Of a stretch of DNA of 64,000 nucleotides, positions 26,633 to 35,906 are shown piece by piece. Positions within the stretch are counted from its first letter, which is position 1. Every line of letters starts with the position of its first letter. A program made the translations under genes and the position numbers. The notes below the pieces were generated by a model. That model was not told the DNA's origin, did no database searches, and saw only the letters and a list, made by a program, of their open reading frames with translations. Source of the DNA: Aciduricibacillus chroicocephali (GTDB lineage Bacteria; Bacillota; Bacilli; Bacillales; Amphibacillaceae); assembly GCF_030762805.1 (NCBI RefSeq), contig NZ_CP129113.1, positions 2,432,001-2,496,000 on the forward strand, in the 5' to 3' direction.

Positions 26633-27979
26633 CTATTCGGCAATATCTTCACTGTACGTTATCGGGTGAGCTGACACTTTGGAAGAACTGAATCTTGCAT
26701 AAAGCGCAAGAACAAGCACGCTTGCAGTAATCGAACCGGCAAGAATCGCATACATTTGCAAGTTTATTGCGATAAAAGGATCGCGCCACATCATGTACTT
26801 CACAATGGCAAGACTGATAACCGCTGTCATACAACTTACAGCACTCGGGATAAACACTTTATTTCTTTTACCGAGCAGGAGAATTGTCCAACAGATGAAG
26901 AAGACTGCGTACAAGCTTGCCAAAAGTGGTAACCCGATAACACGCTCCATCAAAGCATCTGCATGGAATGCCTTTTTAACAGGGGGTATCTTAAGATCGA
27001 CAGTTTCGTTCTTCTCATTACCCTGATTATTAAGCGACACTGTCTTCAGCTCATAGTTGGCCGGCTCCTCAGGCCAATTTTTCTGCAGCAAGTAGGCGAC
27101 CTCACCTTTATTACCCATAAAAACAGGCACTCCCGCATGTTTTCCTTTATAAGTAAGCTGTTTTTCGCCGCTCCCATCGAGATTCCGGGTGAAAACCTCA
27201 TACTCAAACAGCCCTTCATCTTGCTTTGTTTTGGCAACGGCCGTATAAGCGATTAGCTGGCCATCCGGTGAGATTACAGGATCATATAGCACCTCGCCAT
27301 TTAAATGCTTTGCCGGAGAATTTATACCGGTTTCAAAATCATATATGTATAAATTCTCTTCCTCTTCAAATCCGACGAAGTAAATTTTCTTTCCATCAGG
27401 AGTAACTGCAAGCCGGCTCATCGGTATAATAGCATCTTTCGTCAATCTTTCCAGTCCGTTGCCGTCTGTTCCGATTGCATATAAATCCGTACCCTCTGTA
27501 ATGTCTACGGGCAATGAACCATCATCGACTGGACTTGCAGTGAAGTAGATTGTTTTCCCATCGGGATTAAATGCAGCTGTGAATACTTTCAGAAAGTGCT
27601 TCGTCAGTCTTCTCGATTCACCTTTTTGCCAATCGGCCATATATTGCAGCGTTTGGTTCTTTGTCTCGTCCAGTTTGAGATAAAGCATGCCTTTTCCGTC
27701 TGGCGAGAATTTCGGCTCGGAATGCTCTGAACCTGTTTCGCCCTTTCCGATTTCTCTTGCATTTTTCCCATTTCGATCAGCTATGAAAATAGATTTCCGC
27801 CCATCCTGGTAATATGAAAAGGCAAATTGGCCGCCACTTTCAGACGAGTATGAAACTGTATCACCAAGCCCTGTATGATATCTATAAGGATTGTCTTCAT
27901 ATAATGCCGTAAATAAAATACAACCGATTAAAAGTAATGCAGAAACTGTCATCAGCCACGCCATCATCCGCTTTTTCAT
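26633..27979 (-). CDS. Membrane-anchored TolB-like beta-propeller protein
   Basis: This 448-residue protein begins with one membrane helix (about residues 8-26). An extracellular TolB-like propeller follows, with repeats such as EPKFSPDGKGMLYLK, AFNPDGKTIYFTAS, AVTPDGKKIYFVG and VISPDGQLIAYTA (about residues 85-300). The last 110 residues hold about four helices, facing the membrane. The family role is not established. The ATG at 27979 is chosen for the GGAGGGGG site and the basic-hydrophobic anchor; the ORF extends upstream to 28024. Confidence 0.8.
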   Translation of the reverse strand: MKKRMMAWLMTVSALLLIGCILFTALYEDNPYRYHTGLGDTVSYSSESGGQFAFSYYQDGRKSIFIADRNGKNAREIGKGETGSEHSEPKFSPDGKGMLYLKLDETKNQTLQYMADWQKGESRRLTKHFLKVFTAAFNPDGKTIYFTASPVDDGSLPVDITEGTDLYAIGTDGNGLERLTKDAIIPMSRLAVTPDGKKIYFVGFEEEENLYIYDFETGINSPAKHLNGEVLYDPVISPDGQLIAYTAVAKTKQDEGLFEYEVFTRNLDGSGEKQLTYKGKHAGVPVFMGNKGEVAYLLQKNWPEEPANYELKTVSLNNQGNEKNETVDLKIPPVKKAFHADALMERVIGLPLLASLYAVFFICWTILLLGKRNKVFIPSAVSCMTAVISLAIVKYMMWRDPFIAINLQMYAILAGSITASVLVLALYARFSSSKVSAHPITYSEDIAE

Positions 27980-28059
27980 TCTTCCGCCCCCTCCCCGCTT
28001 CCAGTCTCCTTCCATTATAATCAATAATTCGAAAAGTTTGTACTAGGCTCAGCATGCAA

Positions 28060-28099
28060 AAAAGACGGAACCACTTTTGAAAAGCAGATCCGTCCTTTT
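28060..28099 (-). terminator. Terminator after the PiT transporter gene
   Basis: An AAAAGGACGGAT...CCGTCTTTTTT hairpin on the minus strand directly follows the transporter stop. Confidence 0.75.
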
Positions 28100-28101
28100 A
28101 T

Positions 28102-29100
28102 TTAGAAAAAGAGACTCAATATATAATAAACAATTGCCGCGAGTAAAGCCGAAATCGGCAGCGTAATGACCCATGTAACGAGCATTCTCTTAGCAACACC
28201 CCAGTTAACACCTTTCACACGATGAGAGGAGCCGACACCAAGGATTGCAGATGAAATGACATGAGTCGTACTTACTGGCAGGTGAATAAGCGTCGCACCG
28301 AAGATGACAGCAGCACCCGTAAGGTCAGCCGCTACCCCATTGACAGGGCGAATTTTCATGATTTTGCCGCCGACTGTCTTGATGATGCGCCAGCCGCCAA
28401 TTGACGTACCGAGTGCCATCGCAGTCGCACAGGCAAGCTGAACCCAAAACGGTACTTCAGTAGATGTATGGACACCACCAGCAATGAGTGCCATCGTAAT
28501 AATACCCATTGACTTCTGGGCATCGTTCGTACCGTGTGAGTATGACTGAACAGCTGCAGTCAGTACTTGCATCATACGGAAGCGCTTATTCGTCTTGGCA
28601 AGGTTCTGATTCTTGAAAATCACTTTAATGATCGCATACACAATGAAACCAACCGCAAACGCGATGATTGGAGACAAAATGAGTGCTTCCAGGATTTTAA
28701 GAAAACCGCTATAATGCACAGCGCTAAATCCTGCAGATGCAATGACTGCACCTGTAATCGCACCGATGATCGCATGCGAAGAACTGCTCGGAATACCGTA
28801 GTACCATGTAATCAGGTTCCAGGTAATTCCGGCAATTAGAGCAGCCATGATAACGAGCAAGCCATGATCAAGTTTAAAAGGATCGGCAATTCCGCTCGTA
28901 ATCGTTTTGGCAACTCCCGTAAACGTAAGCGCACCGATAAAGTTCATGACAGCAGCAAGTGTAATCGCCCTGCGCGGTGTGAGCGCCTTTGTCGATACAG
29001 AAGTTGCAATTGCATTCGCCGTATCGTGGAAACCGTTAATAAAATCAAAAACAAGGGCAAACAGTACGATGAGTATGACCGTTAAGAATAATCCATCCAT
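28102..29100 (-). CDS. pit: Low-affinity inorganic phosphate transporter, PiT family
   Basis: This 332-residue PiT permease carries phosphate-metal complexes with protons. The duplicated signature is seen in FDFINGFHDTANAIATSVST near residue 18 and LPVSTTHVISSAILGVGSSHR near residue 275. SYSHGTNDAQKSMGI is near residue 190. It has about ten helices and the usual length. It follows the PhoU-like DUF47 gene by 12 bp, the standard bacillus pairing. Confidence 0.93.
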   Translation of the reverse strand: MDGLFLTVILIVLFALVFDFINGFHDTANAIATSVSTKALTPRRAITLAAVMNFIGALTFTGVAKTITSGIADPFKLDHGLLVIMAALIAGITWNLITWYYGIPSSSSHAIIGAITGAVIASAGFSAVHYSGFLKILEALILSPIIAFAVGFIVYAIIKVIFKNQNLAKTNKRFRMMQVLTAAVQSYSHGTNDAQKSMGIITMALIAGGVHTSTEVPFWVQLACATAMALGTSIGGWRIIKTVGGKIMKIRPVNGVAADLTGAAVIFGATLIHLPVSTTHVISSAILGVGSSHRVKGVNWGVAKRMLVTWVITLPISALLAAIVYYILSLFF

Positions 29101-29112
29101 TCTTCTACCCTC

Positions 29113-29730
29113 TTACGCGTTCTTCATGATGATGCTCTGCAACGTGCTCGCCACATCTTGGCAGCAATCCGCAATTTCCTCGAGCGTCTCATAAATTTCC
29201 TTGAATTGTATTACTTTAATTGGATCCGTCTGATTCTGGAACAAATTCTTCAGTGATGCGCGATAAAGTTCATCACATTTGCTCTCATGATCCTTAATAC
29301 GAATCGCATGCGGCTCGACTTGATTCAGTTTGCTGTTAGACATCAATTCCATGCATGTAAGAATTTCTTTCGAGCATTTAAGGATGTAGTCTGCAAACGA
29401 ATCGATATAACCGTCTGATGAAAGAATCTGATAGATGTCCATAAGGGCTGTGAATTCTTCCATTCCATCGATAATATCATCAAGCAACATTGTCAGCTGA
29501 AGGATATCCTCACGCTCAATCGGCGTAATGAACGCCTGGTTGAGGTCCTTGATGATAATATGTACCTTCTCATCCGCTTCTGTTTCAAATCGCTTAATTG
29601 TATTGGCAAACTCGTCCAGCGAGGCAATGTCTTTCACTTTGTAATTCACAAAATATTCTGCTGTTTGATCCAGATGCTTTGCAAAGTCAACCAGGTAATT
29701 CGAAAATTTATCAGGCTTTTTCTTGAACAT
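29113..29730 (-). CDS. DUF47 (PhoU-like) partner of the PiT transporter
   Basis: This 205-residue all-helical cytoplasmic protein has metal-binding E/DxxxD motifs such as FETEADEKVHII near residue 50 and RIKDHESKCDELYRA near residue 150. DUF47 proteins are PhoU-like helical bundles encoded with Pit and are thought to gate phosphate uptake. GGAGGG lies 7 bp before the start. It is the first gene of the two-gene operon. The 296 bp upstream hold the promoter region and the terminator of the next operon. Confidence 0.9.
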   Translation of the reverse strand: MFKKKPDKFSNYLVDFAKHLDQTAEYFVNYKVKDIASLDEFANTIKRFETEADEKVHIIIKDLNQAFITPIEREDILQLTMLLDDIIDGMEEFTALMDIYQILSSDGYIDSFADYILKCSKEILTCMELMSNSKLNQVEPHAIRIKDHESKCDELYRASLKNLFQNQTDPIKVIQFKEIYETLEEIADCCQDVASTLQSIIMKNA

Positions 29731-29948
29731 TCATGAACCCTCCGTCTATTAATCGGAAAACTTGTTTTGTCAATATCATCCTTTAGAAGTATATAACTTT
29801 CGCAAGAATTTTGCACGGATTTGTCGAATTTTCTTATCTTTTATTTAGTTTAACCATGTTCAACCTAATTATGAAAGCGAAAACATTTGGAAACAATATG
29901 GATAACGAGATGCTTCTTGAATAAAACTCAATCCCCGTTATAAAAAAA

Positions 29949-29994
29949 TAGAAACAGGCTGTCCGGGACCCCTGACCCTTTCAGCCTGTTTCTA
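29949..29994 (-). terminator. Terminator of the REC-GGDEF-REC gene
   Basis: AGAAACAGGCTG and CAGCCTGTTTCT pair across a GC-rich 20-nt loop that holds its own GTCCGGGAC palindrome. TATTTTTTTATAA follows on the minus strand. Confidence 0.85.
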
Positions 29995-30026
29995 TATGAT
30001 GGATTGCTCCCTATATCGGCATCTAA

Positions 30027-31673
30027 TCATAGGAGAAGCCTCCTTGACAAACGTCCGACACGTGCCAGCACTTCCTGGACATTGAACGGTTTGAGCATAT
30101 AGTCATCTGCGCCTTTCTCGAGCGCATGAACAATATTCGCTTCTCCTGCCCGAGCAGAAAGCATCGAAATGATAATATTCTTGTCATCATAATCAGCACG
30201 GATGCGCTCAAGCACTTCTATTCCATTCATGCGTGGCATAATGCCATCAAGCAAAATAATATAGCGTTCATTTGGTCTATACCAATTAGAATCAAGAAGC
30301 TCTTGGCCATCTTTGAAGGCATGAACTTCTACATCAACTTCATCATCCGGCTGCCATTCAGCAAAGCTCCTTGAAAGGATGGTCCGTACGAGCCGGTCAT
30401 CATCTACGACAAGCACTTGCAGCTTTTTGACGGCTGTACTTTCAAGATCGCCGCTATAGACCGTAAGACGGTTGCGGCCATCCGCTTTGCTCTGATACAG
30501 CGCTTTATCCGCTTCATCAAGAAGGCGTTCACGTGTGTGATTATGCTCATTGACAGAGACGACTCCGCCAGAGAATGTAACATTGAAATCACCGACTGAT
30601 GATGTGAACTGTTCCTTGGAAAATTGCTCCCTGATACGATCAAGCAGAATTACAGCACCCTCTTCTGTCGTCTTTGGGAGACAAAGTACAAACTCTTCCC
30701 CTCCGAAACGGCACAACATGTCAGTTTTGCGCTTATGTTCATCTATTAGCTGGACGAGCCGGCGCAATACTTCATCACCGACTATATGACCATGCGTATC
30801 ATTGACAGTTTTGAAATGGTCAAGGTCGATGATAGCGATTGCAAATCCCTCGTTATAGCGTTCGTAGTTCGCTAGAAGATCTGAAAGTGCTCGCTCCATG
30901 AATTTGCGGTTGCAGGCTCCGGTCAGCTCATCAATAAGAATCTTCTGGGAAAGGGCTAGACGGTTCCGCAAATATGGGATAAACCACTCTGGTTCAAGAA
31001 CTTCCTTATCAATGAAGTCCGTAGCACCAAACTCGTACGCCTGGGCTCGACTGCGCTCATGGACCGTACTGCTGATCAATGCAAGTGGTGTCAGATTTGC
31101 CCTGACTGCTGCCCCAAACTCCTCAAGTCTCTCATTGCCTTCTGCAAGCTCTATATTCATCAGTACGAATGACGGACTCATCGTATAGAAATTCTTAAAC
31201 CCATTTGCGACTGTCAAAGAAATGATGACATGATAGCCCTCTTCCTCGAGCTTATTTTTCAAGCCTGTGACAAACTCGACATCATGATCAATGAGCAGGA
31301 TAATTTCACTGTCCTGCCCGAATCTTCCTTCCTTGCGCCCAATTGTTTCATTGCGGATTATTTCTTCTTTACGTCCCGGTAATTGTTCTGGTTCGGTTTC
31401 AGTTTCATTCTCAGCGATTTCAACGAAAGGTTTCAGAAAGCGTTTCCAATCTCCATGTGCCCAAATGGCCTGCTCATCATCTGTGATTTCAGCAATCCTC
31501 TCAGCTGCTAAGAATTCAACACGCTTCATACCTAATCCGCGCGCTATTCCTCTTATTTTGTAAAGGAAATTATATACTTCTCTGCCACTGATTTGATCCT
31601 TTTCTTTCCATTGATCAAATGTATTGGCGATTCGCCTTCTCATAAGTAATTCGTATCTGCTTTTTCTCTTCAA
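30027..31673 (-). CDS. Diguanylate cyclase with HPt-like, pseudo-receiver, GGDEF and receiver domains
   Basis: This protein of about 548 residues makes c-di-GMP. The domain order is a helical HPt-like segment without a clear His (about 1-95), then receiver 1 (about 125-245), then GGDEF (about 255-410), then receiver 2 (about 420-545). Receiver 1 has Asn in place of the phospho-Asp (SFVLMNIEL), so it is probably a pseudo-receiver. The GGDEF active site reads RFGGEEFVL, with an intact inhibitory RKTD site five residues upstream. Receiver 2 keeps Asp in ILLDGIMPRMNG. A TTG at 31673 has AGAAGGAGG 11 bp upstream and is preferred over a GTG at 31703 that lacks a ribosome site. Confidence 0.85.
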   Translation of the reverse strand: MKRKSRYELLMRRRIANTFDQWKEKDQISGREVYNFLYKIRGIARGLGMKRVEFLAAERIAEITDDEQAIWAHGDWKRFLKPFVEIAENETETEPEQLPGRKEEIIRNETIGRKEGRFGQDSEIILLIDHDVEFVTGLKNKLEEEGYHVIISLTVANGFKNFYTMSPSFVLMNIELAEGNERLEEFGAAVRANLTPLALISSTVHERSRAQAYEFGATDFIDKEVLEPEWFIPYLRNRLALSQKILIDELTGACNRKFMERALSDLLANYERYNEGFAIAIIDLDHFKTVNDTHGHIVGDEVLRRLVQLIDEHKRKTDMLCRFGGEEFVLCLPKTTEEGAVILLDRIREQFSKEQFTSSVGDFNVTFSGGVVSVNEHNHTRERLLDEADKALYQSKADGRNRLTVYSGDLESTAVKKLQVLVVDDDRLVRTILSRSFAEWQPDDEVDVEVHAFKDGQELLDSNWYRPNERYIILLDGIMPRMNGIEVLERIRADYDDKNIIISMLSARAGEANIVHALEKGADDYMLKPFNVQEVLARVGRLSRRLLL

Positions 31674-31878
31674 TGTAGCATGCGCCTCCTTCTGCTCCAG
31701 CACAAAGCTAAGAAGCCTAATGGAAATAACCGGACGTGCTCACGAACTAAAAAATTCAGTTACTGGTATGTTTGTATTGCCTTACCAATAGAATGAGTGG
31801 TACTATTATACTATCATTATACCCATAAAGCATCAGGAGTTGCAAAGTATAAAAACCTAATCAAATAAGTAGGAGTCG

Positions 31879-32643
31879 ATGACTTTGGGCAAAAAAGAAT
31901 TTCCTAGTCTAGATGAAGTGCTGGAAAAACGCCTTTACCATCATCATTTCCAGCCAATCATCTGTATGGATTCAAATGCGCCACATGGGTATGAATGCCT
32001 GCTTCGAACGCCATTTGCAGGAAACCCACAAAAGCTCTTCCGTAAAGCAATTCTAGAAAGAAGACTTTTTGAACTCGACATCTCATCCATCATACATGCA
32101 ATTGACCATATTAATCGTCATGCAGACTTGTTTGAATCCGGTACAAAATTCTATCTGAATGTGTACCCGTCAACTCTTGTATCACCGGCATTCATTATTT
32201 TGTTGAAAGATATGATTACAGCCTCACCGTTTGATGCTTCTAGCTTCGTACTTGAAATTAATGAGGATGAATTAATCAGTCACGCGATTTCCCTTAAACC
32301 TGCAGTAAAGCGGCTGCGTTCCATCGGCGTGCAAGTTGCACTTGATGATATCGGTGCAAGTATCGAACATTTTGATACTATGGTTACAGTACGGCCCGAT
32401 ATAATCAAATTGGATAAATACTTTGCAAATGACCTTGCCGCTTCAGAACATAAGAAGAAGCACATCACAATGCTCAGCCACTATTCAAGAAAAAACAATA
32501 TGCAGATTGTGCTTGAAGGAATTGAGACACATGCCGACCTTGAAGCTGCTGTCGAATGTGGTATTCCATTAATCCAAGGTTATCTGCTGGGACGACCAGA
32601 TGATTTGCTGAAAATATTCAGTAACAAAATTTCACAACAATGA
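31879..32643 (+). CDS. Stand-alone EAL-domain protein (c-di-GMP phosphodiesterase or sensor)
   Basis: This 254-residue EAL domain has no membrane or other sensory part. Motifs are ECLLR (EAL position) near residue 35, LNVYPSTL, LEINEDE, ALDDIGAS near residue 155, IIKLDK, EGIET and IQGYLLGRP. All metal ligands and the base-activating Lys are kept, but loop 6 is DDIGAS rather than DDFGTG, which may weaken activity or dimer control. TAGGAG precedes the ATG. It is divergent from the diguanylate cyclase gene, sharing a 205-bp intergenic region, so the pair is likely to act on one signalling output. Confidence 0.83.
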   Translation: MTLGKKEFPSLDEVLEKRLYHHHFQPIICMDSNAPHGYECLLRTPFAGNPQKLFRKAILERRLFELDISSIIHAIDHINRHADLFESGTKFYLNVYPSTLVSPAFIILLKDMITASPFDASSFVLEINEDELISHAISLKPAVKRLRSIGVQVALDDIGASIEHFDTMVTVRPDIIKLDKYFANDLAASEHKKKHITMLSHYSRKNNMQIVLEGIETHADLEAAVECGIPLIQGYLLGRPDDLLKIFSNKISQQ

Positions 32644-32680
32644 CACATATTTCCGAAAACAACTATTACATCATACAGCA

Positions 32681-32724
32681 AAAAGACAATCGTTGCATCT
32701 CAATTCTTGCAACGATTGTCTTTT
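32681..32724 (+). terminator. Terminator of the EAL gene
   Basis: AAAAGACAATCGTTGCA pairs with TGCAACGATTGTCTTTT, followed by an AT-rich flank. Confidence 0.88.
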
Positions 32725-32814
32725 AATATTTATACCTTTTACTCAAATATATGTTGAGTCAGAACGGTGAAAAAGTGTTTTACACGCTTCGACAACAGGA
32801 TGTTTTGCCGAATA

Positions 32815-32964
32815 CATAAAAAATCCCAAACAGAATTGTCGGTTCTGTTTGGGTAATGCCATCATCAGGGGCAGATGAGGCAAATCTGCAAGGGGTAAAA
32901 TTTGGTTTCAGTCTGTCGGCACGGCCAGGGGAAGCCGTGCCGACAGTACGCAGGGCTTTTTTTA
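32815..32964 (-). ncRNA. Structured htrA 3' UTR, candidate C-rich small RNA
   Basis: After the htrA stop the minus-strand transcript has a 13-bp perfect stem (32913-32946) with loop TTCCCCTG. A GCAGAT/ATCTGC hairpin follows, with TTACCCCTT before it and TGCCCCTGA after it. It ends at a proper terminator (stem CCCAAACAGAA at 32825-32853, then TTTTTT). Three CCCCT elements in predicted single-stranded parts resemble C-rich sRNAs of bacilli and staphylococci that pair with Shine-Dalgarno sequences. Whether it is released from the mRNA or has its own promoter is not shown. Confidence 0.45.
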
Positions 32965-34311
32965 TTACTGGTTCTTCCCCGTATGTGAAAGGGTTACGGT
33001 TGCTGTTTTTCCTTTTCCATTATGCTCATAGCGAATTTTTACTTTATCTCCGCTGCTATGTTCATATAAAACTTTTCTCAATTCAGCCTCACTGCTGATT
33101 TTTTTGTTGCCAATTGACTGGATCAGGTCACCTTGTTCAATTCCAGCCTTGCCTGCTGGAGAACTTGGTTCAACATTTACTGCGACTACGCCTTTAGCAT
33201 TTTCATCGATACCAGCTTGTTCAAGGTACGTTCCAGGAATATCATCGAGGCTTGCAACTGCAATTCCTAGATATGGTCTTGTAATCTGACCATCTTTCAT
33301 CAATTGATCGACAATCGTTTTCACTTGATTACTTGGGATTGCAAAGCCGAGGCCTTCCGATCCGCTATCGGAAATCTTCATGCTGTTGATGCCAATCACC
33401 TGACCACTTGTGCCAATTAGGGCACCACCACTATTCCCCGGGCTGATCGCCGCATCAGTTTGAATAACATCCATCGTCCATTTGCCAGCTGATGTGCTGA
33501 CTGGAATCGAGCGGTCCGCAGCGCTGATGATGCCTTCTGTTACTGTGCGCGATAGCTCGAGGCCGAGCGGGTTCCCAATTGCCCACACTTGGTCTCCTGC
33601 ACGTACCTTGTCAGAGTCGCCAAAAGCAATCGTCTTCAGGTCAGTTCCTTTTGACTTTACTTTAATCATAGCGATGTCTGTAAGCGGATCCCGGCCAACG
33701 AGATTGGCTTTGACTGTCTTGCCGTCTTGGAGAGAAACTTCCAATTTATCCGCATCTTCCACGACGTGATTGTTCGTCACGATGTACGTATAGCCGCCTT
33801 TGATTTTGTAAACAACACCGGATCCTGTTCCGGACTTCTCAAGAGAGGACTGGCCAAATTCCTGCTTTTGCTGATAGTTGACAACACCAACGATTGCCTT
33901 GGAGGCTTGCTCGACCATATCGGAAACAGATTGCCCATCTGCCGAGAGGGGTTTCGTATCTACATTTGATGTCTCCACTTGATTCTGCTCTGTACTATTG
34001 TGCAGATTCCCCTCATAAGCATCGCTTACATATGGTGCTGCCGTCAGGGTAATGACTGAACCGATTACACTAGCCGCAAGAGGAGTCAGCCATTGCTTTA
34101 AGCGGCCTTTCCCTTTTCTTTTACCAGGGTGCGGTTGCACAATCAGTTCATCCTGTTCATGAGTCCCTTTGTCTTCTCTGGCCTTCTCATTGGAAACTGC
34201 TGTGCTGTCAAAATGCTTATTTTCATCTATATCAGATCGCCCGCCGACCGTTTCTCCCTCCTGCCCGCCCGGCTGCGATTTGTTTTCATAGAAATCATTT
34301 TCACTGCCCAT
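32965..34311 (-). CDS. HtrA/DegP-type membrane-anchored serine protease
   Basis: This 448-residue quality-control protease has a long acidic cytoplasmic N-terminus and one membrane helix (about residues 75-95). A trypsin-like domain follows, with His in VTNNHVVEDADKL near residue 187, Asp in DPLTDIAMIKV near residue 217 and Ser in AISPGNSGGALIG near residue 300. A PDZ domain follows (about 345-440, with SSPAGKAGIEQGDLIQSIG). It degrades or refolds misfolded exported proteins. A GAGGGTG site supports the ATG at 34311 rather than 34380. It lies next to a two-component system that may control it. Confidence 0.9.
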   Translation of the reverse strand: MGSENDFYENKSQPGGQEGETVGGRSDIDENKHFDSTAVSNEKAREDKGTHEQDELIVQPHPGKRKGKGRLKQWLTPLAASVIGSVITLTAAPYVSDAYEGNLHNSTEQNQVETSNVDTKPLSADGQSVSDMVEQASKAIVGVVNYQQKQEFGQSSLEKSGTGSGVVYKIKGGYTYIVTNNHVVEDADKLEVSLQDGKTVKANLVGRDPLTDIAMIKVKSKGTDLKTIAFGDSDKVRAGDQVWAIGNPLGLELSRTVTEGIISAADRSIPVSTSAGKWTMDVIQTDAAISPGNSGGALIGTSGQVIGINSMKISDSGSEGLGFAIPSNQVKTIVDQLMKDGQITRPYLGIAVASLDDIPGTYLEQAGIDENAKGVVAVNVEPSSPAGKAGIEQGDLIQSIGNKKISSEAELRKVLYEHSSGDKVKIRYEHNGKGKTATVTLSHTGKNQ

Positions 34312-34463
34312 CTGTTTCACCCTCGTCTTGTTTGATAAGTTTATCTTACAAAGCGAATGTGTCAGGAGTATGTCAGGCAAAAAGAGTTTTGAAAAAAGGA
34401 TATTGTTTTCGTTTTCTCATGATGTCCAAAAAGAAAAAGGCACCTTCTTCAGATGCCTTCCCT

Positions 34464-35906
34464 TCACCCAATATTGCGCACTGTCGGCAAATCAAGGCGG
34501 AAAATTGTCCCTTCCTCACTGCTTCCAACGAGCTGGAGGTCTCCCCCCATCGCCTGTGCCATCATCTTGCTGTATGGAAGTCCGAGTCCGAGGCCGCCAA
34601 TTTTGTATTTCTTGTTCTCCCCGCGGTAGAACCGTTCGAAAATCAGTTCCTGCTCTTCATCTGGAATCCCCGTTCCTGTGTCGCGTACTGTAACAGAAAT
34701 TGTTCCAGACTCCCGGCGGATGGTCGCAGTCACTTTCCCTTCACCGTCCATTGCATGCACTGCATTGTTAGCGAGGTTCGTCATAATCTGATGGAAACGC
34801 ATCGCATCGGCATCTACTAACAAATCATCGTCGCTGCTTCTTCCGTGGATCTCTAATTCCATTTTCACCCCGGTTCCTTCATGTGTAATGTTCCATTCAC
34901 GAACAAAGTCTCCGGCCAGCTGCTTCATGGAGTAGATCGCTTTATTCACTGCAACTGCATTGGAAGCAAAAGCGTTGAAGTCGAGAAGATCGCCAACCAT
35001 ATGCTTCATCTTCTCTGTTTCTTTCAAGCAGATCTCCAGGAACTGATCGGCTTCTTCACCACTAACGACCTTGTCATTGAGTGCTTGCAAAAGCCCACTA
35101 ATTGATGTAATCGGTGTCTTCAACTCATGGGTAACCCCAGCAAGCAACTCTGTCCGCAATGCTTCTAGGCGTTGCAGCTGCTGAGACATTTCTTTGAACG
35201 AAATGACCAGATCGTACACTTCCTCTTCACGCATGTCTTCTGGCAAAATAATTTTATAATCGCCTGCCTGTATTTGCCTAGCCGCCTTTGAAACACGCTT
35301 AATCGGTCGCGAAAGACGTTTCGATAAAATATAAATTGCTGCCCAACCAAGCAATGCGAGACTGACAATCATCAGTCCGAGCTGGCGATACTCATGGTGG
35401 ACTTTTACAAGCTCATTTTTCGTCTCTGCTACAACGACCCAGCCGACAACATTCTCTTCAATCTCAATTGGCGCCTTGGCAACATATAAAGAACGTCGCG
35501 GCTTACCTACCCTGACCTTATGGACCGATTCCTTGTCTTGAAGTATGGATATAGGAAGGTCCTTCTCATAGTTGTGAGGAGCACGGTTTGCAGATAGGAC
35601 ATTGCCATTCATGTCGGAAATATAAATAAGCGGATCACCTGACATATCCAGGAGTTGGTCTCGTGTCGGAAGGCTTTGTGTCTTGCCCTTCTCTGTTGTA
35701 AGACTACTGTCCTCACCAGTGAAACGGCCGGCAATTTCATGAGACATGAAAACCATCATATCGAGTCGATGCTGCAATGTATTATGGCGTACCCAGATTG
35801 CCGAGATGATCGCTATACAGGAAAGCCCAAAAACAAGCGTAATCAAATAGCGGGATGTCCAGTATCGCTGAATCGGGATGCGTTTCTTACTTCTCTTCAA
35901 GAACAT
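34464..35906 (-). CDS. Sensor histidine kinase with extracytoplasmic domain and HAMP
   Basis: This 480-residue kinase has two membrane helices (about 20-40 and 175-195) around an extracytoplasmic domain of about 130 residues. HAMP (about 197-250) and HisKA with LLAGVTHELKTPITSISG near residue 262 follow. The N box is TNLANNAVHAMD, the G1 box DTGTGIPDEE and the G2 box GGLGLGLPYSKMM. It overlaps the regulator gene by 10 bp. In B. subtilis CssRS is linked to an htrA paralogue, so an envelope-stress role is plausible, but no diagnostic CssS residue was identified. Confidence 0.87.
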   Translation of the reverse strand: MFLKRSKKRIPIQRYWTSRYLITLVFGLSCIAIISAIWVRHNTLQHRLDMMVFMSHEIAGRFTGEDSSLTTEKGKTQSLPTRDQLLDMSGDPLIYISDMNGNVLSANRAPHNYEKDLPISILQDKESVHKVRVGKPRRSLYVAKAPIEIEENVVGWVVVAETKNELVKVHHEYRQLGLMIVSLALLGWAAIYILSKRLSRPIKRVSKAARQIQAGDYKIILPEDMREEEVYDLVISFKEMSQQLQRLEALRTELLAGVTHELKTPITSISGLLQALNDKVVSGEEADQFLEICLKETEKMKHMVGDLLDFNAFASNAVAVNKAIYSMKQLAGDFVREWNITHEGTGVKMELEIHGRSSDDDLLVDADAMRFHQIMTNLANNAVHAMDGEGKVTATIRRESGTISVTVRDTGTGIPDEEQELIFERFYRGENKKYKIGGLGLGLPYSKMMAQAMGGDLQLVGSSEEGTIFRLDLPTVRNIG

